Shown here: piece by piece, positions 57,432-64,000 of the stretch
How the letters are laid out: every line of letters begins with the position of its first letter
Numbering within the stretch: the stretch's first letter is position 1
Assembly: GCA_009910795.1 (NCBI GenBank)
Contig: VMEE01000091.1
Coordinates: forward strand, 10,782-74,781
DNA: 64,000 nucleotides
Direction of reading: 5' to 3'
Source of the DNA: Dehalobacter sp. CP
Lineage (GTDB): Bacteria; Bacillota_B; Desulfitobacteriia; Desulfitobacteriales; Syntrophobotulaceae
Program-made: the position numbers and the translations under genes
Notes under the pieces: generated by a model
Told to the model about the DNA's origin: nothing
Seen by the model: the letters and a program-made list of their open reading frames with translations, nothing else
Database searches by the model: none

Positions 57432-57896
57432 TTGGCTGAGGGAATGAAGGTCATCGCTGAAAACAGAAAAGCCAGGCACGATTTCTTTGTCGAGGACAGT
57501 TATGAAGCCGGGATCATCTTAACGGGGACCGAGATAAAGTCAATCCGGGCCGGCCGTGTGAATCTCAAAGACAGTTATGCTGAGATTATCAAGGGTGAGG
57601 TCTGGCTGAATCAGATGCATATCAGCCCGTATGAACAAGGGAACAGGTTCAACCATGATCCGCTGCGGAAGAGAAAACTGCTGCTTAATCGCACCGAGAT
57701 CATTAAGGTGGGGGATAGGGTCAAACTACAGGGAATGACCCTTGTCCCGTTAAAGATCTATCTCAAGCACGGCATGGCCAAAATTGAACTTGGGCTGTGT
57801 AAAGGCAAAAAAACTTATGACAAGCGGGATGATCTGGCCGAGCGGGATGCCAAAAGGCAAATGGAACGGGATTTAAGAGACAGAAACAAGGGTTAA
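57432..57896 (+). CDS. smpB: SsrA-binding protein SmpB
   Basis: SmpB binds tmRNA and brings it to stalled ribosomes in trans-translation. The 154-aa OB-fold protein shows [36 protein letters not shown] and the RNA-binding basic C-terminal tail with [18 protein letters not shown]. The TTG at 57432 follows GAGGTGG; the ATG at 57444 is a possible later start. The tmRNA gene itself lies 2.9 kb downstream in the same orientation. Confidence 0.96.
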   Translation: MAEGMKVIAENRKARHDFFVEDSYEAGIILTGTEIKSIRAGRVNLKDSYAEIIKGEVWLNQMHISPYEQGNRFNHDPLRKRKLLLNRTEIIKVGDRVKLQGMTLVPLKIYLKHGMAKIELGLCKGKKTYDKRDDLAERDAKRQMERDLRDRNKG

Positions 57897-57918
57897 TTCG
57901 GGGAAGGGGGACGGGGAG

Positions 57919-58908
57919 ATGGACAGCAATCTACGAAAAAAAGCTGAAAATCTGATCAGTATCTATCAGCAGGTTGCCAAAGATTTTCGTTGGAAAAATT
58001 CAAGCAGTATCAATACGCTGATTGCTTTGTCTTATGTAACCAAAGACAAGGCTTATGACAGGAAAGAAATCGAAAGGGTCAATGACTATATCAAAAAGAA
58101 TTTGGGTTCTTTTTCGAGTTTCAGACAAAGATCCATTCTGTATTCAGCCTTGCTGCTCGTTAATTCTCCCGATCCGGAAACAAAACTGGATATCCTTCTT
58201 GCTTATGATGAGAAACTCAAAGAAAACGGGTTTCGCAGTTACACATACAGGCCGGTGACTGCCTATACACTGCTCTTGAATTGCGAACCGCGCAAAGCCG
58301 ATATTCGGATTGCCAAAGCCTATGAGATTTTCACTGAAATGAGGAAACATCACCCCTGGCTGACTTCTGGTGATGATTATGCTGTCTCAATCCTGCTTGC
58401 GGCTTCGGATAAACCCGTACAGAGTATTATAGCCAAAATGGAAGAGCTGTACAAAGAACTTCATGAATGTGGTTTTAGCCGTGGAAACGGACTCCAATTC
58501 TTGTCGCACATCTTAAGTCTGAGCGAGGAGAACAGTAAGGCTAAAGCTGCAAGATGCCGCATCCTGTATGATTTCTTTGGTCAAAATAAGTTAAAAGTCT
58601 ACGCCAATAACTATGGAACACTCGGTCTGCTTACCTTGCTTGAAGATAAAAGCCAGAGAGCTGCGCGGGAGGTGCTCGGAATGAGTGAAGTTCTCCGAGA
58701 AGACCGAAATATCCGCTGGTTGGGCAAGGAGACTATTTTTCTTACAGCAGCGTCGCTCGTTTCTTGCACGATGTTGGAAAGCCTCAAAAACAGCAATGAT
58801 GTGATCTATACCAATGCTTTTGTGACGATTGAAGCACTCATCGCAGCTCAAAACGCAGCAATGATCGGCGCTGCGTGTGCCGCAACGGCTGCATCCAGCG
58901 GCAGCTAG
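57919..58908 (+). CDS. DUF4003-family protein
   Basis: The 329-aa protein is almost wholly helical with no signal peptide, except for a small-residue C-terminus (AAQNAAMIGAACAATAASS). The pattern (IALSYVTKDKAYD near residue 35, LLNCEPRK, LTSGDDYAVSILLAASDKP near residue 155, then GNGLQFLSHILSLS) fits DUF4003, an uncharacterised Firmicutes family. It starts 23 bases after smpB with a strong GGGGAAGGGGGACGGGGAG site and is probably cotranscribed. Its stop overlaps the convergent PIG-L gene by four bases. Function unknown. Confidence 0.8.
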   Translation: MDSNLRKKAENLISIYQQVAKDFRWKNSSSINTLIALSYVTKDKAYDRKEIERVNDYIKKNLGSFSSFRQRSILYSALLLVNSPDPETKLDILLAYDEKLKENGFRSYTYRPVTAYTLLLNCEPRKADIRIAKAYEIFTEMRKHHPWLTSGDDYAVSILLAASDKPVQSIIAKMEELYKELHECGFSRGNGLQFLSHILSLSEENSKAKAARCRILYDFFGQNKLKVYANNYGTLGLLTLLEDKSQRAAREVLGMSEVLREDRNIRWLGKETIFLTAASLVSCTMLESLKNSNDVIYTNAFVTIEALIAAQNAAMIGAACAATAASSGS

Positions 58909-60344
58909 CGTGTATCGATCATCCGCCAGGCAGTTTTGTCTATCAGGTGGTTATTAAAAGCGGACTCCGCATCCATAAAGACATGATCATAATGATCAAA
59001 TTCAGGCTGCGAAAATATGGACTTCGGTATAACAAGCTTAAGGTATTTGCCCTGATTGGCTGCCTGGATATTTGTAATATTCATCGTGTAATCTGTCGTT
59101 GGGTCCTGCACATAGACCTCATTTCCTTTGATGGTGAGGGTCAGGTGCAAGGACTTTTCTTTATTGATAAAGACCAGATTGTAACGATATTCATTTAATT
59201 CCTTAATCATTTTTTGATCTGTTTGTATAATAAGATGCAAATTGCCTTCCTTGGAGATTTCTGCATAGACAGCTAAGATATCTCCTCCTTTGTCCACATC
59301 CAAAAGCAGTTTATCCTGAACAGGGTCCTGAATCAATATATTGCCGGCATTTGGCGTAATGTCCGAATCTATATGCATGCCGCTGATTAGTTTAGCATCT
59401 GTATACTGACCGAATAATTCGCTCGGCTTTTCAAAACAGGACATCTGGAATCCCAGTGTTTTTTGCTGCGAATGATACAGCTTGATCGCTTCGGTCTTTA
59501 ATCTTATTTCCTGATCAGTTAGATCGAGTGTATACCACTTGGTGCCGGTTTTAAGCAGTTTGGCCGGTGGTGCAAGATCCCTTTTATGCTGTGAGCCGGC
59601 TTCCGGGCTAGGCCATAAACCGCGGTGAATTAGATAAAGCCACTCTTTCTGCGGAGAATAGTTCAGCACAGTCAGCGTATATTTCGTGAAAGCATTGGTA
59701 GCCCAATGATCCGGATGTTTATCATTCGGGTGCGGCATGACAATATCGGTTGGCTGAAAATCGTGAATGATCTGTGATAAATCAGCAACAACATTTTGCC
59801 CGCAATACAGGCGGTTTTTCTTAAAACTGCTGGTATAGGGTGACCGCTCTGCTTGGGTATAGGGACTGGTGTACGGACTCGTTGGATTCCAGTTGGAAGA
59901 CCATAGTGAGGCAAGTCCGCCGTCAGGATAACCCAGGAAGATAATATCGCTTTCAGAAACTCCCGATGATGCCAAAGCTTTCACTGATTCCTGCTGGCGC
60001 GTATAGCCAAAATTGATATATTCTTTTGATGTAAGCTTCAGCTTTGTATAGTCTAAATGGGCTGCAACCCTATAACCATCACCATTGGTCATAAGGACCA
60101 CTTTTACTTTACCTCCGTTAGCCAGCGTCTTTTTGATGAGCATACCCGCCCCCAGTGTCTCGTCATCGGGGTGCGGCGCAATAATCAGGACCCGGGAGTC
60201 CGCCCCAGGCGCGCCGATATGCTCCGGAGTTGTGTCGACCATATAGTTGGCAGCCATCTGATCCGATAGGATAAATACAAACGCGAATACAATGATCAGA
60301 GTCGAAGCAACCAGGAGAACTCTTCTTTTCAAGATCTTTTTCAT
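58905..60344 (-). CDS. Membrane-anchored PIG-L family deacetylase
   Basis: The 479-aa protein has an N-terminal membrane helix (residues 8-27), so the rest is extracytoplasmic. The LmbE/PIG-L zinc deacetylase domain follows, with APHPDDETLGAG (about residues 55-66) and HPNDKHPDH (about residues 199-207) supplying the metal ligands and catalytic aspartate. Family members remove acetyl groups from N-acetylglucosaminyl groups. The last 150 residues form an extra beta-rich domain of unknown role. Convergent with the DUF4003 gene. Substrate (wall, capsule or lipid glycan) unknown. Confidence 0.87.
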   Translation of the reverse strand: MKKILKRRVLLVASTLIIVFAFVFILSDQMAANYMVDTTPEHIGAPGADSRVLIIAPHPDDETLGAGMLIKKTLANGGKVKVVLMTNGDGYRVAAHLDYTKLKLTSKEYINFGYTRQQESVKALASSGVSESDIIFLGYPDGGLASLWSSNWNPTSPYTSPYTQAERSPYTSSFKKNRLYCGQNVVADLSQIIHDFQPTDIVMPHPNDKHPDHWATNAFTKYTLTVLNYSPQKEWLYLIHRGLWPSPEAGSQHKRDLAPPAKLLKTGTKWYTLDLTDQEIRLKTEAIKLYHSQQKTLGFQMSCFEKPSELFGQYTDAKLISGMHIDSDITPNAGNILIQDPVQDKLLLDVDKGGDILAVYAEISKEGNLHLIIQTDQKMIKELNEYRYNLVFINKEKSLHLTLTIKGNEVYVQDPTTDYTMNITNIQAANQGKYLKLVIPKSIFSQPEFDHYDHVFMDAESAFNNHLIDKTAWRMIDTR

Positions 60345-60800
60345 AATACCTCAGTTAAGCTCAGCAAAATTTGTGTTTAAGAATTTTTGCTAGAGTGATT
60401 TTATACAAATTTATAAGTCTCTATGGTCAATTGCCACCTAATATTATACCTTAAAATAAGAGGCTTAAAATAGATGAATGATAAAAATAAAAATAAGATA
60501 AAAATATAACAAATTGAAGTGATTTTTTAAATTAAGCCTTTATCCTGTAAAAATGGTATTATTCTCAGGACGATATTTAAAATAACGCAAATAAATGCAA
60601 GTAAGACTTAAAAAATGAAGCATTCAAAAAATCAATTGTTAAGTAAAAAAATAAATTGAAATTAAAAATAAAGTTCTATAAGCCTGAATCATGCCTTTTA
60701 AGGAAGCTGTTTGTATTTTCTTAAACATTAAATAAAAATTTTCAAGTTGGTACTAGTCAAAAAGTAGAGATATGGTATAATGATATCGCTACACTTTCTC
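60345..60800. other. AT-rich gap before ssrA
   Basis: These 456 bases are very AT-rich and contain no supportable gene. An extended -10, TGGTATAAT, at 60773-60781 stands about 20 bp before the tmRNA 5' end and is its likely promoter. The upstream half may hold the promoter of the PIG-L gene on the minus strand, which I cannot define. Confidence 0.6.
60773..60781 (+). promoter_or_regulatory. Extended -10 promoter of ssrA
   Basis: TGGTATAAT is a consensus -10 with TG extension, placed 20 bp before the first base of the acceptor stem. Confidence 0.65.
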
Positions 60801-61153
60801 GGGGGCGTTTTAGACTCGCTCGGGGGAGCAATGGCAAGAGTTGCGTGTCGAGATCCCGCTTGACCTCGTTAAACAGCGGACAAACAATAACTGACAAAAC
60901 AAATTACGCTTTAGCAGCTTAAGCTGCTACATCCTGCCTTCTGTGTCTGCGGTGAAGAGTTCAGGGTGTCAAAACAGCAGGCTATCCTGTGAGACCACCG
61001 TCTGAGGTCAATCAGGTAAACTAATCAGACTGGCTTCAAAGGAATCCCGCTTTCAGGAGTCCCGCGAAGCGAGAATTAAAATGAGAGCTACACACGTAGA
61101 TGCTTTTGGTATTGTCTTTCGATACAGGGGTGCAAGTCCCCTCGCCTCCACCA
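60801..61153 (+). ncRNA. ssrA: Transfer-messenger RNA
   Basis: tmRNA rescues stalled ribosomes and tags their products for proteolysis. The 5' GGGGGCG (60801-60807) pairs with CGCCTCC (61143-61149), followed by encoded ACCA. The 3' part has a T-arm-like stem, CAGGGG/CCCCTC around GTGCAAGT. The tag frame ends AATTACGCTTTAGCAGCTTAA (encodes NYALAA and stop, 60902-60922). If resume begins at the GGA at 60878, the tag is GQTITDKTNYALAA; the resume codon is inferred from length and position. The stop codon lies in a hairpin, as usual. smpB is 2.9 kb upstream. Confidence 0.95.
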
Positions 61154-61164
61154 AAATTTGTCTA

Positions 61165-61192
61165 AAAACCCGCTATTCATGCGGGTTTTAAC
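61165..61192 (+). terminator. Rho-independent terminator after ssrA
   Basis: AAAACCCGC (61165-61173) pairs with GCGGGTTTT (61181-61189), a perfect 9-bp stem. The T-run is inside the right arm. Confidence 0.85.
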
Positions 61193-61304
61193 GTTTTTCG
61201 AAGTAAATTTCAAACGGTTTTCTGACCGTTTTTTTTATTTTGAGCAGAAAATTGCAAAAAAAGAAGGCCATCAAGCCTTCATTGCTGCCACCAATTTCTT
61301 TGTT
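61190..61304. repeat. IS1182-type end, copy 1
   Basis: These 115 bases, which include a small hairpin and the last codons of the transposase remnant, recur at 63697-63810 in the same orientation with three substitutions and one A-run length difference. They are best read as the transposase 3' end plus the flank up to the IS terminus. The copy starts directly at the tmRNA terminator. Confidence 0.85.
61212..61238 (+). terminator. Terminator-like hairpin in the IS end
   Basis: AACGGT (61213-61218) and ACCGTT (61225-61230) form a short stem followed by eight T. It is repeated in the second copy of the IS end at about 63719-63744. Confidence 0.65.
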
Positions 61305-62302
61305 CTCACCATATTGATCGCCCTTTTCAAATTATACGCAAGAAAACTAAGCCCCAGCTCGCCTGTGGTTTTCTGACGGCAAAGGATGTGCCTAAGTTCA
61401 AATTCGCCATGGATGGCATAAGAATTTGAACTTCCTTTTTTATAAACGATAATGGGCTCCGTGGTACCATTTAACCGTTCCAAAAGGATGTTCTGAGAGG
61501 CATAAGCGCAACTTTTGGGTCGGTATGTCGTCGCGTATATGCAAAATAACCTTCTTCTTTGTTTGCCGCTCAAGAAGTTTGAAAGCATTGTAAGGAGTTT
61601 CAGAAGAAGGATACTCCTGTAATTCATTGAGGGTTTTGCCGTACATCAAAACCGGGACATAGCGAGTATTGGGGCCAAACTTTACAACCTTGTAATTCTT
61701 CCCCGAAGTGCAGCGGTTAGGACATTGCCGACAAGCCAAACGGTTCTGGTAACAAGCACTTCCCCCTTTATGGGTCCGTACTCTCGTAAAAATATAACCC
61801 ATTGGGCAGGTAACCGTATCATCCTTATTACGGGTAAAACAACTGATTTGATCCTGCTCTTGCACCTCGATGTCCAGAATTGTATGCTCATAAAACTTTG
61901 GCAGTATACCGGCTTTAAGACAGCGCTGAATATCTTCAGGATTGGTGGATGCCCGATCTTCTTCCGTAATGGTGGCTTCTTCATACGCCATGAGCAGCAA
62001 ACGCTCGGTCTTATCCGTCTTAAACCCCACATGGGGGATAATCCCACCCAAAATGCATTTTTTTATTTCATCCTGATCGTCATAACCTTTATCCGCGCCT
62101 ACATGAATGGTTTCAGTTCCCAGTGTCTCTTTTGCTTTCTTGGCCATGCGTGCAAGGCTGTTGGGATCAGTACAGTTGTTGGTCACTTCATATTCAGCAA
62201 TCAGATGACTAGTTCGATCGACTGCGGTTTGCACATTGTAACAACAGGCAAAACCATCTTTAGTTCGCATCATTCTAGCCTCAGCATCCGTGGTCAGTAA
62301 TT
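61271..62302 (-). pseudogene. IS1182-family transposase, truncated and interrupted
   Basis: The minus strand encodes the C-terminal two thirds of an IS1182-type transposase: KTKDGF-like RMMRTKDGFACCYNVQTAV at about 62285, ADKGYDDQDE, the cysteine cluster CRQCPNRC, and LSEHPFGTVKWYHGAHY ending near 61450. The frame then breaks at a stop (61440-61442) and resumes in another frame as LCRQKTTGELGLSFLAYN down to 61271. The N-terminal third is missing; the coding similarity stops at about 62300, where another gene ends. Truncation plus frame break make it inactive. Confidence 0.85.
61394..61433. repeat. Palindromic insertion in the transposase remnant
   Basis: AAGTTCAAATTC (61394-61405) and its perfect complement GAATTTGAACTT (61422-61433) enclose GCCAT-gg-ATGGC, so nearly all 40 bases fold into one hairpin. 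It lies exactly where the transposase frame breaks; about 64 bases separate the codons for HY from LCRQK. It looks like a small palindromic element inserted into the IS. Confidence 0.6.
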
Positions 62303-62899
62303 TCAGAAAGAAATGGCTTGGTTGGATGGAATAACGGCATGAAGATTACCGTTTTCATCAAGCGTATATTGTTTTCCGTTAAAAGAGAACAATTTTGAAA
62401 CGTCTATACCTAAAGAAGTTAATAGTTGGGACGTTGAAACAGTCCCTGAAATATCTTTTAACTCATTATACTGGGCGATTGACATATTACCGTTCGCTAC
62501 CTGGTATAAAAAATTAAATCTGGTACAAAGCGAAGACGCTTCCTTGTTTTGTGATGAAGTATGTTTTTCGAAGAATTCTAAAGCATATTTATTGTTAGGG
62601 CTATCAAGAGGCTCATTTGCATTGACCATAGGCGAAAAGCTATTATTCATACCATTAGAGTCAAACCAGATGTTCAATGGGATTCCATCTATATTTCCAA
62701 TATTCTTTATTTCGCCAGTAAAAATATTTATACTATTCGTTTGTGAATCTACAACACTTGCAACATTCGAAGAAAGAGCCATTTTGGTTAAATTATTTAT
62801 TTGACCGGATTGAGTAGAATAATTCTCTTTTGCGTTTTTATCATTATTCTTTTTAATATTCCAGGTATTATTATTTGAAAAAATAGAATCAATTCGCAT
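62303..62899 (-). CDS. Hypothetical protein (198 aa)
   Basis: The protein is polar, rich in asparagine and serine, with no signal peptide or membrane helix. I recognise no family. The ATG at 62899 follows AAGGCGGTG. The low-complexity N-terminus (SNNNTWNIKKNNDKNAKEN) and AT-rich codons differ from the housekeeping genes of the window. Its last codons (AISF and stop) abut the truncated transposase, so the gene may itself have lost its original 3' end to the IS junction. Possibly recently acquired. Confidence 0.5.
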   Translation of the reverse strand: MRIDSIFSNNNTWNIKKNNDKNAKENYSTQSGQINNLTKMALSSNVASVVDSQTNSINIFTGEIKNIGNIDGIPLNIWFDSNGMNNSFSPMVNANEPLDSPNNKYALEFFEKHTSSQNKEASSLCTRFNFLYQVANGNMSIAQYNELKDISGTVSTSQLLTSLGIDVSKLFSFNGKQYTLDENGNLHAVIPSNQAISF

Positions 62900-63017
62900 A
62901 AATATACACCGCCTTACTATAATTTTATCCTTTAGTATTATTTCGAATTAATTTAAAATTTACTGAAGAAGTATTTTTATATCACTTATTTTAATTTATA
63001 ATTCTAAAATAAATAGG

Positions 63018-63509
63018 CTATTTAACTTCGCTATTAATTGTTGTCGTTTGACAAGAACCGTCTGCTTTTAGCGTAGTAACGCCAGAAACGCCATCTGGAG
63101 TAGTCCACTTTAGGCTTAGTGTAGGTGTAATCCAAGTGGTCACTTTAGCATTACAACGAGTTTCCCATCTTTGTTTAGCAATTTGACCAACTGCACCAGA
63201 TACGGGATTACCTGAGTAGACATACCAGCCATTTCCATCTGCTTTAAATAATGCTACCTTAAGTCCTGTAGCTGGATAATGAGCGCTCCAATACTCAGTC
63301 ATAGCTGCTACTGTTGCACCGTCAGGAATACTTGCATTAGAACTTAAATCCCAATATCCTGGTTGTCCCCATAAATTAGCTTGTCCAGCTATTACTATAT
63401 TCGGGCTTGAGGCTCCTGCGTCGTACCAAGGTGAAGTTAAAGCAAAAATAGGGCATGCAATTACTAAGAGCATTGCGATTGTTAACGTAAACAACCGAAA
63501 TTTTTTCAT
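63018..63509 (-). CDS. Secreted hypothetical protein (163 aa)
   Basis: A clear signal peptide (basic MKKFRLF, hydrophobic core to about residue 20, likely cleavage near the alanine of IFALTS) directs export. The mature part is rich in W, G, T and S, has two cysteines (in TRCNAK and GSCQTT) that could form a disulfide, and looks beta-rich. I recognise no family. The ATG at 63509 has a perfect GGAGG before it, so it is probably a real, translated gene. Codon use is AT-rich. It sits between two IS fragments. Confidence 0.6.
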   Translation of the reverse strand: MKKFRLFTLTIAMLLVIACPIFALTSPWYDAGASSPNIVIAGQANLWGQPGYWDLSSNASIPDGATVAAMTEYWSAHYPATGLKVALFKADGNGWYVYSGNPVSGAVGQIAKQRWETRCNAKVTTWITPTLSLKWTTPDGVSGVTTLKADGSCQTTTINSEVK

Positions 63510-63884
63510 TGAAAAACCTCCACAATTCTAAGATATAAAAATACTTCCCTAATTTATTATCGTATTTTATTTGAAAAAATTTACATATTTGTTTAATAAA
63601 GTATTATTGTTACCCAGATTTTGATCTTAACTCTCTTTGAAAGAATAATGCTTTCCTTTTGTGAAAAGATATGAGTATTGCCACACATGCGGTTCCAACG
63701 TTTTTCGAAGTAAATTTCAAACGGCTTTCTGACCGTTTTTTTTATTTTGAGCAGAGAATTGCAAAAAAGAAGGCCATTAAGCCTTCATTGCTGCCACCAA
63801 TTTCTTTGTTTTGAACAAAGACAAGACGAGTGTGACAAACTCATATTAACGGCATGTCCCAAAATCGACATCAAGGGTCTGTTG
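63510..63884. other. AT-rich stretch with second IS end
   Basis: No gene is supported. The first 185 bases are AT-rich and probably hold the promoter of the secreted-protein gene. The second IS1182-type end follows (63697-63810). Then, just before the edge transposase, comes GGCATGTCCCAAAAT, whose complement-like GGGACAGCC recurs at 63980-63988. Confidence 0.5.
63697..63810. repeat. IS1182-type end, copy 2
   Basis: A 114-base near-copy of 61190-61304, same orientation, including the AACGGC...ACCGTT hairpin with T-run and the last codons of the transposase. Similarity stops abruptly at TTTCTTTGTT, so only the end of an element is left here. Confidence 0.85.
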
Positions 63885-64000
63885 ACAAACCTGGCTTAAA
63901 ATGAAATATATATACTTAGTAAACGGGCCTTAATCGGATATTTCTCTTTAAAACAACATCTAGAATATAAAGAAGATATGGGACAGCCGGCAAGAGCGGT
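63885..64000 (+). CDS. Start of a transposase cut by the window edge
   Basis: The frame open to the window edge reads YFSLKQHLEYKEDMGQPARAV. The GQPARAV end resembles the opening of DUF772-type (IS5-like) transposase N-domains, which usually continue as a helical DNA-binding region. Only the ATG at 63978 lies in this frame, in the middle of the similarity, and a separate ATG at 63901 is in another frame, so the 5' end may be damaged. Too short to be certain. Confidence 0.4.

Noticed and set aside
61125..61153. Second copy of the tmRNA 3' end (attR)
   Set aside because: I looked for a repeat of this segment downstream and saw none before the window ends; an integration event is therefore not proven.
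61271..61627. Separate small gene, or a programmed transposase frameshift
   Set aside because: The second frame is simply the C-terminus of the same transposase; a palindromic insertion, not a slippery site, lies at the break.
61725..62300. 191-codon plus-strand frame
   Set aside because: It is the antisense of the transposase remnant and has no ribosome site or family pattern.

Overview
The window reads as chromosome of an anaerobic, endospore-forming, Gram-positive bacterium of the Clostridia, most likely a Peptococcaceae-type genome (Dehalobacter / Desulfitobacterium / Syntrophobotulus group). The reasons are the sporulation genes spoIID and spoIIID, the Firmicutes order atpC - ywmB - murA - spoIID - spoIIID - mreB/mbl, the rapZ-yvcK-whiA cluster, a K+-dependent membrane pyrophosphatase, and moderate GC with strong AGGAGG-type ribosome sites. 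The genus is inference; no 16S rRNA gene is present. Nearly all genes lie on the + strand; the minus-strand exceptions are a csoR gene, one glycosyltransferase, a two-component/ABC operon, a PIG-L deacetylase and the accessory right end.

Layout. 1-0.5 kb: end of the ATP synthase operon (atpD tail, atpC). 0.5-7 kb: csoR (minus), then ywmB, murA, spoIID, spoIIID, mreB/mbl and tagA (cell wall, sporulation and shape). 7-9.9 kb: envelope polysaccharide genes (GT4 glycosyltransferase, O-antigen-ligase-like protein). 9.9-12.4 kb: comFA-comFC. 12.4-12.85 kb: a non-coding stretch with a DnaA-box cluster and a nested palindrome. 12.85-19 kb: hpf, secA, prfB (with its programmed +1 frameshift) and a split transketolase. 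19.3-23.4 kb: ftsE-ftsX, an M23 murein hydrolase activator and a CtpA-type protease. 23.7-29.9 kb: a P-loop protein, uvrB, and uvrA behind a LexA box. 30-31 kb: stand-alone panB. 31-36.2 kb (minus): histidine kinase, response regulator, ABC ATPase and two ABC-2 permeases. 36.5-45.6 kb: HAD phosphatase, B12-binding radical SAM protein, an orphan solute-binding lipoprotein preceded by a possible structured RNA, rapZ-yvcK-whiA and a Na/Pi-cotransporter-like protein. 45.6-48.5 kb: trkA-trkH potassium uptake. 48.7-53.7 kb: lower glycolysis, pgk-tpiA-gpmI-eno, without gap. 53.9-58.9 kb: secG, hppA, carboxylesterase, smpB and a DUF4003 protein. 58.9-60.3 kb: PIG-L deacetylase (minus).

The last 3.2 kb differs. 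After the tmRNA gene ssrA (60801-61153) come a truncated IS1182-type transposase broken by a palindromic insertion, two orphan minus-strand genes (one secreted), a second copy of the IS end, and the start of a different transposase at the window edge. The 3' ends of tmRNA genes are common integration sites, so this looks like accessory DNA on the downstream side of ssrA.

I found no CRISPR array, rRNA, tRNA or clearly new multi-gene defence or biosynthetic system. The least explained signals are a 65-nt candidate three-way-junction RNA (39346-39410), a terminated transcript-like stretch between spoIID and spoIIID, the DnaA-box/palindrome region before hpf, tandem hairpins before the histidine kinase, and the ssrA-proximal island.
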